From the NCBI RefSeq assembly GCF_046348265.1, contig NZ_JAXMEO010000017.1: a stretch of 64,000 nucleotides of DNA, one strand, 5' to 3'. The position numbers and the translations under genes were made by a program. Positions 17,442 through 26,800 of the stretch are shown in pieces. The first letter of the stretch is position 1, and each line of letters begins with the position of its first letter. The notes beneath the pieces were generated by a model, which did no database searches, was not told where the DNA came from, and saw only the letters and a list, made by a program, of their open reading frames with translations. Source of the stretch: Pelomonas sp937871895 (GTDB taxonomy: Bacteria > Pseudomonadota > Gammaproteobacteria > Burkholderiales > Burkholderiaceae_C).

Positions 17442-18437
17442 GTGTCCGTTGCCTCCATCCTTCCCCGCGAGACGATAGCTGGGGTGTTGCAGCTCCTTGC
17501 AGGAGAAATGCAGGAGGTCGACAAGGTCATCGGCCGCAGCCTGAGCTCCGACGTAGCGCTGATCGACCAGATCGCGCACTACATCGTGCACGCTGGCGGC
17601 AAGCGTATGCGGCCCAAGCTGGTGCTGCTCTTTGCCAACGCGCTGAGCGCCACTACGCCCGCACGATTCGAACTCGCGGCCGTGGTGGAGTTCATTCATA
17701 CCGCCACGTTGCTGCACGACGATGTCGTTGACGAGTCGTCCTTGCGGCGGGGTAAGCCCACGGCCAATGCGCTGTTTGGAAATGCCGCCAGTGTGTTGGT
17801 GGGCGACTTTCTCTACTCGCGGGCCTTCCAGATGATGGTGTCCGTCGACCGGATGCGTGTGCTTGAGGTGCTGGCCGAGGCAACCAATGTGATCGCCGAA
17901 GGTGAAGTGCTGCAGCTGATGAACATGCACGACCCGGACGTGACCGTCGAAAGCTACTTGAAGGTCATCCGGTTCAAGACCGCCAAGCTGTTCGAAGCCA
18001 GCGCGCGCCTTGGTGCTGTGCTGGCCGATGCAGACCGCGCGCTTGAAGAAGCCTGCGCTGGCTATGGCCGCGCACTCGGTACCGCGTTCCAACTCATTGA
18101 CGACGTGCTCGACTACGAAGGCGAGACGCAACAACTGGGCAAAAACGTGGGCGACGACCTGCGTGAAGGCAAGCCCACGCTGCCGCTGCTGATCGCCATG
18201 GAACGTAGCACCGACTCGGAGCGCGCGTTGATTCGCGAGGCCATTGAGAAGGGCGAAGTCAGCCGCTTGCAGGAGATTGTTGACGTTGTTCGCCGCACCG
18301 GGGCGCTGGACGCCACCCGAGAGGCCGCACGTGCCGAGGCGCGTCACGCCAGTGAGTGCCTGAGCCGCCTGCCTCGAAATCAGTGGACCGAATCTTTGCT
18401 AGAATTCGCGGTTCAGTCAGTGGAGCGGCACTCTTAG
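17442..18437 (+). CDS. ispB: Octaprenyl (polyprenyl) diphosphate synthase
   Basis: 331 residues from the GTG at 17442. It condenses isopentenyl diphosphate units onto farnesyl diphosphate to make the ubiquinone side chain. The first aspartate-rich motif is DDVVD at 93-97 (LLHDDVVDESSLRRGKPTAN) and the second is in FQLIDDVLDYEG; the GGKRMRP pyrophosphate-binding segment is at residues 52-58. The start is chosen from the TATAAT promoter at 17409-17414. The chain length (C40) is inferred from phylogenetic context, not visible. The gene ends 21 bp before the tRNA-Pro. Confidence 0.93.
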   Translation: MSVASILPRETIAGVLQLLAGEMQEVDKVIGRSLSSDVALIDQIAHYIVHAGGKRMRPKLVLLFANALSATTPARFELAAVVEFIHTATLLHDDVVDESSLRRGKPTANALFGNAASVLVGDFLYSRAFQMMVSVDRMRVLEVLAEATNVIAEGEVLQLMNMHDPDVTVESYLKVIRFKTAKLFEASARLGAVLADADRALEEACAGYGRALGTAFQLIDDVLDYEGETQQLGKNVGDDLREGKPTLPLLIAMERSTDSERALIREAIEKGEVSRLQEIVDVVRRTGALDATREAARAEARHASECLSRLPRNQWTESLLEFAVQSVERHS

Positions 18438-18458
18438 TGCTGCAGTCGCTAACAAGAT

Positions 18459-18535
18459 CGGGGTGTAGCTTAGCCTGGTAGAGCGCTACGTTCGGGACGT
18501 AGAGGCCGGAGGTTCGAATCCTCTCACCCCGACCA
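18459..18535 (+). tRNA. tRNA-Pro(CGG)
   Basis: 77-nt cloverleaf: acceptor CGGGGTG paired with CACCCCG, D-arm with AGCCTGGTA, anticodon stem CTACG/CGTAG around the loop TTCGGGA (anticodon CGG at 18493-18495), T-arm GGTTCGAATCC, and an encoded 3' ACCA. It is the integration target: its last 47 nt belong to the repeat also found at 53200-53247. Confidence 0.97.
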
Positions 18536-18536
18536 G
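18489..18536. repeat. attL of the integrative element (48-bp repeat in tRNA-Pro)
   Basis: The 48 bp from the anticodon stem to one base past the CCA end are identical to 53200-53247; sequence diverges on both sides. Crossover within a tRNA 3' half is typical of tyrosine-integrase elements, and the left copy keeps the tRNA intact. Confidence 0.93.
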
Positions 18537-18547
18537 ACAAAAAACGG

Positions 18548-18582
18548 AAAAGCCCAAGTGAATCAAGCACTTGGGCTTTTTT
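18548..18582 (+). terminator. Rho-independent terminator of tRNA-Pro, located inside the element
   Basis: AAAAGCCCAAGTG and CACTTGGGCTTTT form a 13-bp stem with a 7-nt loop and a T-run. It begins 12 bp after attL, so the terminator now used by the tRNA is supplied by the element. Confidence 0.85.
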
Positions 18583-18626
18583 GTTTTGGATCGTCATGAA
18601 TGCCGACTCAGAGTAAATCTTGGGGG

Positions 18627-18648
18627 CCAATGGCCCAAGAATGGCCCA
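18627..18648. repeat. Left-end TGGCCCA repeats (putative integrase arm sites)
   Basis: Two TGGCCCA(A) copies, with the same spacing and orientation as those at 53122-53149 near the right end. Presence of the pair near both ends suggests arm-type binding sites for the integrase. The following 18649-19049 holds no convincing gene, only short hairpins (e.g. CTCGGCG/CGCCGAG). Confidence 0.5.
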
Positions 18649-19049
18649 GCGAGCCAGGGCGTAGGCGCTCAGTCGTTGACGGCATGTTTGAACTGCTCTA
18701 CGCTGATAGCCATTGACGATCAAGTCGTGTGGCTGACGTGGTGATGTGGAGTAGTGACCCTCACCCGGCGAAAGATAGGGAATGAGTCAGCCGGTACCCT
18801 CACGCGAAAGAGCGATAGCGTGAAACCTCAAAGCATGGCTTCTCGGCGTGAGCCGTCCGCCGAGACGCAGCAGGGCTGCGAATGATCGAAAAGCGTCTTC
18901 GGACGCGCAGAGATTCTGGAATGGGCGTCGATGAGTCATACCCTGCCCCCGTAGTTCCAGGCTCTTGAGACGCCATTGCACGCATCTAAAGACGATCGCT
19001 GCCAGAGCATCAGGTCTTCCCTGCCGCTCTCCGCAATCATGGATGCGTT

Positions 19050-19412
19050 ATGGCCACCCCTGTCCTGCCGGAGGCACTCTCCGGGCAACAGCTTGTCAAC
19101 GTTTTTCTCGCTGACACCCCTCCCCCCGTCCGAATCATCTTCATTGAGCAGCTCTCGGCTCTGATCGGCAAGAGCTGCACCACCATTCGGACCTTCGCGA
19201 CCTGCGGAAAGTACAAGGACCGGAACTTGATCCCCCGGCCTTTCAAGATGCCGGGCTCAAGACGCCTGTGCTGGTATGAGCGTGATGTTCTGGAGTGGAT
19301 CGAATCCACCCGCCCTGCGGAGCCGCCGCCGCCGCGCCGCCCCCGTGGACGCCCAACGAAAGCCGAGCAGCTTGCCCGGCAGCGCTGGGCCAACTCGGCG
19401 GGAGGGCGCTGA
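19050..19412 (+). CDS. AlpA-like DNA-binding protein
   Basis: 120 residues. A winged-helix-like domain spans about residues 25-90: EQLSALIGKSCTTIRTFATC (helix-turn-helix) then LIPRPFKMPGSRRLCWYERDVLEWIES. That recognition-helix plus RR..WY..DV..W pattern is the hallmark of AlpA/MerR-type excisionase regulators. The tail is basic and Pro-rich (PPPRRPRGRPTKAEQ, an AT-hook-like RGRP). Such proteins control integrase or excision genes on islands. It is first in the module, 4 bp before the trfA-like gene. Confidence 0.6.
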   Translation: MATPVLPEALSGQQLVNVFLADTPPPVRIIFIEQLSALIGKSCTTIRTFATCGKYKDRNLIPRPFKMPGSRRLCWYERDVLEWIESTRPAEPPPPRRPRGRPTKAEQLARQRWANSAGGR

Positions 19413-19415
19413 GCC

Positions 19416-20345
19416 ATGGCGGCGCATTCCTCCAACATCCAATGCAGCCCGCAATCACAGCAACACCGTTTGGATCGGGCTCTCAGCCGATTACGCCAGC
19501 GCGTCCTTGAGCGGTCTGCCGCGGCCTCGGCGACGCCGCGTGCGACCAAAGAAGCAGTCGTCCAGCTTCCGTGGTGGCATGACTTGGATCGCGCGATTCC
19601 AAACCACCTTGCGCGGTCCAGCCTCTTTGCCCCAGTGGCCCGAGGCCGCCGAGCTACCCACGAGGGAAAGGTGCTCACCAGCCGATCAGATGTGCAGCTG
19701 CGGTACTGGGGCGTGCAGCTCGATGAGCCCGACTCCGATGTCTGGATGCAAGCCCTTCACGAGGCACGTCGTCATCCTGTTGGTGCGCCAGTGCCCGTCG
19801 TTCGCTCGCACTTTCTGAAGTCCTTGGGGCGACACATCGGGAGCACGGATTACGGATGGCTGCATGAGTCGTTCTTGCGCCTCAGCCTCGGCATGTTGGA
19901 GATCAAAACGCGGAAGTACACCGTGGGCGAAGTTCCGGGCGACGCCACGCCGAGCAAGGGCATTCACCGCGTCCTGCACCTGATCGACGGCTTCGATTTG
20001 GATGAGGAACTGGACACCTACGTTCTGCGCATCGACCGTCGCATGGTTCGCCTGTTCAGCAACCGTGAGTTCGCGCTGATCGATTGGGAGAAGCGATTGC
20101 AGATCAAGGTCCAGCGGGACATGGCAAAGGCGCTGCAACGCCTGGTCGCCACCTCGTCAGACGCGACCCAGCGCCACAGTCTTGCCTGGCTGAAAGACAA
20201 GCTGCAATACAGCAGCCCGATCTCCAAGTTCCGTGAACCGGTCCTGGCCGCTGCAGCTGAGTTGGAGCGACTGGGAATCATCGCGGGAGCACGCCTGGAA
20301 CAAAGCACCCACGGGAAGGAGCAGATCGTATGGACGCGGCTGTGA
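19416..20345 (+). CDS. TrfA-like plasmid replication initiator
   Basis: 309 residues. The central region resembles the TrfA family of IncP-type plasmid initiators: VQLPWWHDLDRAIPNHLARSSLFAPV, then LRYWGVQLDEPDSDVWMQALHEAR. C-terminal winged-helix-like segments follow (DTYVLRIDRRMVRLFSNREFALIDWEKR; SLAWLKDKLQYSSPISKFR). TrfA binds iterons and loads the replicative helicase. On a chromosomal element such a protein could support replication of the excised circle. Overlap of 16 bp with the next gene suggests one transcript. Assignment rests on recognised residue patterns, not on a search. Confidence 0.7.
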   Translation: MAAHSSNIQCSPQSQQHRLDRALSRLRQRVLERSAAASATPRATKEAVVQLPWWHDLDRAIPNHLARSSLFAPVARGRRATHEGKVLTSRSDVQLRYWGVQLDEPDSDVWMQALHEARRHPVGAPVPVVRSHFLKSLGRHIGSTDYGWLHESFLRLSLGMLEIKTRKYTVGEVPGDATPSKGIHRVLHLIDGFDLDEELDTYVLRIDRRMVRLFSNREFALIDWEKRLQIKVQRDMAKALQRLVATSSDATQRHSLAWLKDKLQYSSPISKFREPVLAAAAELERLGIIAGARLEQSTHGKEQIVWTRL

Positions 20346-21451
20346 CTTCTGGCGCCACCGATCAACCCCGACCGTCGTCCGACGAAGACGCGGCTGCAGC
20401 AGAACACCTGCCCGAAGTTCAACGCCTCGTGAGTGCCGTCCGCGCTTGCCTGAACGCTCTGCCTGCGATCAAGTCGAAGGGTGAGCCAACAAGCAGATCC
20501 TCAGCCACGCAGGAGGAGTACCTGAAGCTGGCAAGGCAGCTGCTTCATCGCGGCAGCACCGGCGAGGACGCCCTCGTTTCAGTGGTGAGCAACACTGGCC
20601 GCTCATCCACGTTCTACAAGCGCTTGGCCGCTCTTCGGTATCACTGCCTCTGGAGCGTCGGAGCGATGTCATCGGCCCTGCCACAGGCATGGGACACACC
20701 GACCCGCGAACGATTGATGGCCTCGTGCAGCCAACTGTTGATGACCATGCAGGCCCTGGTCCGGCTTCAGCAGCAAGGGATGACGCAGCCAAGGTCCAAG
20801 CGCCGAAGCAAGCGCCAGGCACTGCGTGGGCTGCCATGCACGTGGAGGGAAGACATTTGCGCACGCGGCATGCAGGGCAGGTACGCCGACGCGCTCTTGA
20901 TCTCCGCGCTGACTGGCGCCCGCCCTTCCGAGCTGGCGAAAGGCATCGATGTCTGGGTGGAATTCGACGACCTGCTGCGCAAGAACATCCTCTGCTTGCA
21001 TGTGATTGGCGTCAAAGTTAAAGCAAGCCAGGGCCAACCGAATCGCTTTGTGGCCTACGCAGAGGACGACGACCATCCACTGGTCGCTGCCCTTGTGAAA
21101 CGGCTCAGTACAGAGCCAGGTAAGAAGCTGCGCGTCAAGATTGCGAAAGCAGGCAACTTCACCGCTGAAATCCAGCGACTCGCGCGCAGCCTCTGGCGCA
21201 ATCACGATCACGCCATCACTGCCACATGTTTCAGGCACCAGTGGAGCGCAGACCTGAAGGCGTCGGCTGGCGGCGATGCTGCCAGCCGTGGCCTCGGCCA
21301 TCGAAGTGCCAAAACACGTCGCCATTACGGCATGGCGCATCAAGCTCGCGGTGGACATGCCTTGCGTCCAGTACGCATAGAGGCGGATCTGCCGGTCAGG
21401 ACGTTTCGCCCGAACCTCTATCCGGGCACACCAGCACTTCGCATTGAATGA
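20330..21451 (+). CDS. Tyrosine-recombinase-like protein
   Basis: 373 residues. The C-terminal half has catalytic-type motifs: an arginine in ALTGARPSELAKG, then FRHQWSADLK and GHRSAKTRRHYG, which fit the R...HxxR...(H/W)...Y layout of tyrosine recombinases in loosened form (RHQ in place of a canonical HxxR). The N-terminal 150 residues are helical and look like a core-binding domain. It overlaps the TrfA-like gene, not the element ends, so its role is probably dimer resolution or copy-number maintenance rather than integration. I am fairly sure of the fold, not of activity. Confidence 0.6.
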   Translation: MDAAVTSGATDQPRPSSDEDAAAAEHLPEVQRLVSAVRACLNALPAIKSKGEPTSRSSATQEEYLKLARQLLHRGSTGEDALVSVVSNTGRSSTFYKRLAALRYHCLWSVGAMSSALPQAWDTPTRERLMASCSQLLMTMQALVRLQQQGMTQPRSKRRSKRQALRGLPCTWREDICARGMQGRYADALLISALTGARPSELAKGIDVWVEFDDLLRKNILCLHVIGVKVKASQGQPNRFVAYAEDDDHPLVAALVKRLSTEPGKKLRVKIAKAGNFTAEIQRLARSLWRNHDHAITATCFRHQWSADLKASAGGDAASRGLGHRSAKTRRHYGMAHQARGGHALRPVRIEADLPVRTFRPNLYPGTPALRIE

Positions 21452-21672
21452 GGTAACGGCACCTGTCATTGGGGCAAAAGCAGGCGCCATTGCCCTATTT
21501 CAAGGCTGGCTGCACGAGTTTTGAGGCTCGCCTTCAAAGCGCGTCGCCGAACGTGGTTCAGCAGCTCAAGCCGGCAGTCATTTGGCCGCCATATCCGTAT
21601 CTTTTTGATGCTCAAATAGCTTCTTTAGGATAGAATGTAGAGATCTTCCATCCGCAGCGTCGCCTCCCCACC

Positions 21673-22572
21673 ATGCAAGCTGATCCGACAGCCGAACTAC
21701 CCCAATCCCAAAGGGACCGGCTCAAGCACATCGAGCTGCGGTTGCGCTTCCTGGGCGAGGTTCGACGGCCTGATTTGATGCAGCGCTTTGGCATCCAGTC
21801 GGCGGCAGCTTCGCGGGATCTAGCGCTGTACAAAGAGCTGGCACCAGAGAACGTTGACTACGAAAGCCGTGGCAAACGCTACCTCCTAGGGGCAGGTTTC
21901 TCGCCTCTGTTTGCCGTGCCATCGGCCCAAGTTCTAGGCTGGCTGACTGAGCAGCTGGGGGACGCTACCGCCCCCTCGTCTGAAGCCCTGCTGCCGTGCC
22001 TCATGCCCTCCAGGCTCTCCTACCCTGGGCTGGACACCCTTGCCTGCATCACGCGCGCCATCCACATGGGCCAGGTGCTCAGCATCGACTACCACTCGGT
22101 GAGCAGCGGCGAGTCTTCGCGTGAAATCGTGCCATTTGCGCTGCTGGACACGGGCCTTCGGTGGCATGTGCGCGCGTTCGATCGCAAGTCGCAGACTTTC
22201 CGAGACTTTGTTCTGACCCGTATCAGCAAGCCCACTCCAAAGCTGGGCGACGAGGCAGCGCGCCATGAGCTCCCAGAGCAGGACGTTCAGTGGACACGCA
22301 TCGTCGAGTTGGACTTGGTGCCTCACCCGGACCAACCTCATCCCGAGGTCACGCACATGGACTACGACATGCCAGAGGGCGTGTTGCGGCTGAAATTGCG
22401 AGCAGCACTGGCTGGGTATGCCCTGCGCAAATGGAGTGTGGATTGCTCCCCGGGCCACAGCCTGCGAGGGCCCGAGTACCGCCTCTGGTTGAAGGACCAC
22501 CTTGCCTTGTACGGCGTCGAGACCGCTGTGCTGGCGCCTGGCTATCCCAGCAGCAAAGGCAGCACCACATGA
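21673..22572 (+). CDS. brxR: BREX transcriptional regulator BrxR (HTH-WYL)
   Basis: 299 residues. An N-terminal winged helix (DLMQRFGIQSAAASRDLALYKEL) is followed by a WYL domain (MGQVLSIDYHSVSSGESSREIVPFALLDTGLRWHVRAFD) and a C-terminal extension. BrxR proteins of this build repress BREX operons. It is the first gene of the locus and overlaps brxA by 4 bp (ATGA). The 221 bp upstream contain TTGATG (21605-21610) and TAGAAT (21631-21636), 20 bp apart, a poor promoter candidate; no clear operator palindrome was found. Confidence 0.85.
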   Translation: MQADPTAELPQSQRDRLKHIELRLRFLGEVRRPDLMQRFGIQSAAASRDLALYKELAPENVDYESRGKRYLLGAGFSPLFAVPSAQVLGWLTEQLGDATAPSSEALLPCLMPSRLSYPGLDTLACITRAIHMGQVLSIDYHSVSSGESSREIVPFALLDTGLRWHVRAFDRKSQTFRDFVLTRISKPTPKLGDEAARHELPEQDVQWTRIVELDLVPHPDQPHPEVTHMDYDMPEGVLRLKLRAALAGYALRKWSVDCSPGHSLRGPEYRLWLKDHLALYGVETAVLAPGYPSSKGSTT

Positions 22573-23180
22573 CCGAGCGCTACCGGCTGTCCTTCACAAC
22601 TGGCGGACTCTTCTTGCAAGAGTCCGCCATCGCCGCTGCGTCCTTTTTGCAGCTGGGTGACTGGACAGCTACGCGCGCTCAACTCCGGGTTGAGAACCTG
22701 CTTCAGGTACGCACATCGGCTGCGGCAACCCGCATCAGCAAGGAAGTTACAGCACGACTGCAAGAGCTGAGTTCAGAAGAGCTTTCGGCACTGCTGGACC
22801 TCAGCCTGCGTGATCAAGCCAACCTGCTCTGGGTGGCGGTCTGCCGCCGATACCCATTCATTCGAGAGTTCGCGACTGAGGTTCTGCGCGAGCACTTCCT
22901 GGTGCTTCGCCGCCGACTGGTTTTCGCGGACTTCGACCACTTTCTCAACGCCAAGGCACTTTGGCATGCTGAGTTGGACGACATCGCCAAGTCAACGCAG
23001 CTGAAGTTGCGGCAGAACCTTTTTCGCATGCTGCGAGAAGCGGATCTCCTGTCTGACCAGTACGAGATCCACCCCGCGCAACTCAGCCCCTATCTCGCAC
23101 AGCTCCTGGCCCGGCGGGGGCGACAGGTTTTCCTGGTCTTCCCGGCCACTGACAACGACATTCAACGATGGCTTCAATGA
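22569..23180 (+). CDS. brxA: BrxA (DUF1819), BREX accessory protein
   Basis: 203 residues, the usual size. The sequence starts MTERYRLSFTTGGLFLQESAIAAASFLQLGDW, matching the DUF1819 N-terminus, and continues as a helical NusB-like DNA-binding protein. It is needed for type 1 BREX defence in studied systems. The start overlaps the brxR stop, and the gene overlaps brxB by 13 bp, so the operon is tightly coupled. Confidence 0.9.
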   Translation: MTERYRLSFTTGGLFLQESAIAAASFLQLGDWTATRAQLRVENLLQVRTSAAATRISKEVTARLQELSSEELSALLDLSLRDQANLLWVAVCRRYPFIREFATEVLREHFLVLRRRLVFADFDHFLNAKALWHAELDDIAKSTQLKLRQNLFRMLREADLLSDQYEIHPAQLSPYLAQLLARRGRQVFLVFPATDNDIQRWLQ

Positions 23181-23833
23181 CCTCGAAGATCAGCCACCAA
23201 CCACTCGCCAACCGCTTCGATCACTTGATCCAGGTGATCGGTGGCGAGCGCTTCTTGCAGATGCGCGGGCTGAACAACGATCTGCCGTTCTACATCTGCG
23301 AATTCCGGGCGAACGAAGCTTTCGAGATGCAGCGGATGCAACGCCAGCTCATCAGCTCGCTGGCCAACCTCCAAGTCTCCTGTTTCGGCGGGCGCGGCGT
23401 CCAGGTGCTGGAGATCAATCTGTATGACCTCTGCGTCGAGCTGCTGCAAGCGCGAGAGGGCAGCAGTGATGGGGGCAGGCTCTGGGACGAGGTCCTGGCG
23501 ATTGAGCCGGACGCGGATAAGGACAACCTGCTTGAACTGCTGCAGAACGTTCTGGGGATCGAGGACTACCTGATCCCTGCGATTGGCGAACGACTGCAAC
23601 AGATGGAATTCGATGTGCTGTTTCTGACAGGCATCGGAGAAGTCTTTCCCTACATCCGGTCGCACAACGTGCTCAACAACCTGCAAAGCACCGCGAAAGA
23701 CAAGCCCACCGTGATGTTCTTTCCCGGCGAGTACCGCCATTCGCTGGAGCAAGGGGCTTCGCTGGAGCTATTCGGACTGTTGCACGACGACAAGTACTAC
23801 CGCGCATTCAACATCTACGAGACACAGGTTTGA
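23168..23833 (+). CDS. brxB: BrxB (DUF1788), BREX protein
   Basis: 221 residues with the DUF1788 segments YICEFRANEAFEMQRMQRQLISSL, VLEINLYDLCVELL and VLFLTGIGEVFPYIRSHNVLNNL...PTVMFFPGEY. Its biochemical role is unknown; it is required for defence in BREX type 1. It sits between brxA and brxC as expected. Confidence 0.92.
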   Translation: MASMTSKISHQPLANRFDHLIQVIGGERFLQMRGLNNDLPFYICEFRANEAFEMQRMQRQLISSLANLQVSCFGGRGVQVLEINLYDLCVELLQAREGSSDGGRLWDEVLAIEPDADKDNLLELLQNVLGIEDYLIPAIGERLQQMEFDVLFLTGIGEVFPYIRSHNVLNNLQSTAKDKPTVMFFPGEYRHSLEQGASLELFGLLHDDKYYRAFNIYETQV

Positions 23834-23844
23834 GGAGGGACCCC

Positions 23845-26800
23845 ATGGAACTCAACCGCATTTTCAAGCAGCCCGTCAGTCGTTCCATAGAAGGCGTCAT
23901 CAAGGCCGACGACGAGTCGAGCCTGTACGTGGAGCTGAACGAGTACGTGCTGACAGACGAGGTCGCCAAGCGGCTCGAACACTTCCTCGATGCCTACAAC
24001 GACTACCACGGCGCGAACGGCGTCTGGGTGTCCGGCTTCTTCGGTTCGGGTAAGTCGCACCTCTTGAAGATGCTGGCCTTGATCATGGAGAACCGCAGCG
24101 TCGATGGCAGCACAGCGCTCGACATCTTCTTGCCCAAAATTCCTAGGGAAGACGAGCTGCTGCGCGCTGCTTTGAAAAAGGCGGTGGCCATCCCTTCGAA
24201 GAGCATCCTGTTCAACATCGACCAGAAGGCCGACATCATCAGCAAGAGCCAGACGGACGCCCTGCTTTCGGTGTTCGTGAAGGTCTTCAACGAGATGTGC
24301 GGCTACTTCGGCAAGCAAGGCTACATCGCTCACTTCGAACGAGATCTCGACAGCCGGAACCAGCTGGAGGCCTTCAAGGCCAGCTACCAGCAGCACGCCA
24401 ACAAGCCCTGGGAGCGAGGCCGAGAACAGGCCTTGCTGGAGTCCGGCAACATCGCCCGCGCCTACGCGGAAATCACAGGTGAAGACCCGGCACTGGCCAA
24501 AGGCATCCTGGACAAGTACCGCGCGCAGTACAGCGTCTCCATCGAAGACTTCAGTGAGCAGGTCAAGGCCTGGCTGGACAAGAAGCCTGCCAACTTCCGC
24601 CTGAACTTCTTCGTGGACGAGGTCGGCCAGTACATCGCCGACAACACCAAGCTGATGACCAACCTGCAGACGGTCGCTGAGAGCTTGGCCACCAAATGCC
24701 AAGGCCGCGCCTGGATCATCGTCACCGCCCAGGAGGACATGAACTCCGTCCTGGGCGACATGAACAAGCAGCAAAGCAACGACTTCTCAAAGATCCAAGC
24801 TCGCTTCGCCAACCGCCTCAAGCTCACCAGCGCTGACGTGGCCGAGGTCATCCAGAAGCGCCTGCTCACCAAGAACGACACCGGTGCTGCGCTGCTGGCC
24901 ACCACGTACGAGCAGCAGTTCAACAATTTCAAGACGCTGTTCGAGTTCGCAGACGGAGGTCAGCAGTACACGAACTTCCGCGATGCGGAGCACTTCACCT
25001 ACTGCTACCCCTTCGTTCCCTACCAGTTCCCGCTGTTCCAGGCGGCCATTCGGGGTCTCTCGCAACACAACGGTTTTGAGGGCAAGGCCAACTCCGTCGG
25101 CGAGCGCTCCATGCTCGGCGTGTTCCGGGATGTGGCCATTGCGATTGACAACGAGCCGGTCGGGCAGTTAGCGACCTTCGACCGCATGTTCGAAGGCATC
25201 CGTGGCGCGCTCAAAAGCGCCATTCAAAGCGCCATCAACAACGCCGAACGCCACCTGGGCGACGAATACGCCGTGCGCGTGCTCAAGGCGCTCTTCCTGG
25301 TCAAGTACGTCAAGGAGTTCAAGGCCACGCTGCGCAACCTGAGCGTGTTGATGCTGGAGCGCTTTGGTGATGACCTTCCGGCCCAGCGCAAGCGTTTGGA
25401 GGCTGCACTCAACAAGCTGGAGCAGCAGACCTACATCCAGCGCAACGGCGACCTGTATGAGTACCTGACCGACGAAGAAAAGGACGTCGAAGAGGAAATC
25501 AAGGGGACGGAAGTCGAAAGCACGGACATCCTGAAGGAGCTGGAATCGCTGCTTTTCGATGGTGTCATCAAGCAGCGCAAGATCCGCCACAGCAATGGCC
25601 AGGACTACGCCTACACCCGCAAGATGGATGACCGCGCGCTGAGCCGCGAGCACGAGTTGGCCATCCACATCGTCACGCCGCTTTCGGACAACTTCGACAA
25701 CACCACCTTGCAGCGCATGCAGAGCATGGGTCGCGACGAGCTGCGTGTCGTGTTGCCAGCTGACGTGCGTTTCATGCAAGACCTGACGATGTACAAGCGC
25801 ACCGAGAAGTACATCCGCCAGAACAGCAACACCCCCCAAGAGGCCGTAAAGCGCATTTTGGATGCCAAGGGCTTTCAAAACACCGAGCGCTTGAATGACC
25901 TGCAAGTGCGCGCCAAGGGGTTGCTGGGCAAGGCCACGCTGATCATCAATGCGGCGGACGTGGACGTCAGTTCCGAAGACGGCCAAACGCGAGTGCTCAA
26001 AGGGTTCGAGCACCTGCTGCAGAGCACCTATCCCAACCTGCGCATGCTGCGCGATGTGCCGTTCAACGAGGCGGACATCGGCAAACACCTGCGCATGATG
26101 GAAGACGGGCTGATCGCCAATGACGCCACCAGTCTCACCGAGCCCGAGCAAGAGCTGCTCGCCTTCATTCAAGGCAACGCACGAGGCGGCGTGCGCACCA
26201 CGGTCAAGAGCCTGATCGAGCGTTTCGAGCGCAAGAACTACGGCTGGTACTACGCCGCCATCCTGTGCAACTTGGCGCTGCTGTGTGCCCGGGGCAAGGT
26301 GGAGGTGCGACAAGACAGCAACTCGCTGGAGCGAGACGCGCTGGAGCGCAGCCTCCGTAACACCAACGCCCATGCGTCCCTGGTGCTGGAGCCTCAGGTG
26401 GAGTTCAGCGCCTCGCAAGTGCGTGCGCTGAAGGACTTCTTTGCAGACTTCTTTGACAAGCCCGCCAGCAGCAACGAGGCCCGGGCACTTGCTCGCGAGA
26501 CGATTGACGCGCTGAAGGAGCTTGAGATCGAACTGGCCGCCCTGCATGGCCAGAAGGCACAGTTGCCGTTCTTGAGCGTGCTCACGCCCGTGCTGGCCAC
26601 CTTGAAGGACATCGCCAGCAAGAATCCCAACTGGTTCCTGACCGAACTGACTCGCGCCGAAGACGCGCTGCTGGACACCAAGGAAAACATCCTCGATCCG
26701 CTGCGTCGCTTCATGAACAGCCCGCAACGCGCCATCTTCGAGCAAGCACGGGCGTTGGTGGCCGAGCAGGAAGACAACTTCGCCTATGTGGCAGCTTCCG

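Noticed and set aside
18259..18723. Minus-strand frame reading through the tRNA-Pro
   Set aside because: The peptide comes from antisense tRNA and att sequence and has no gene-like start.
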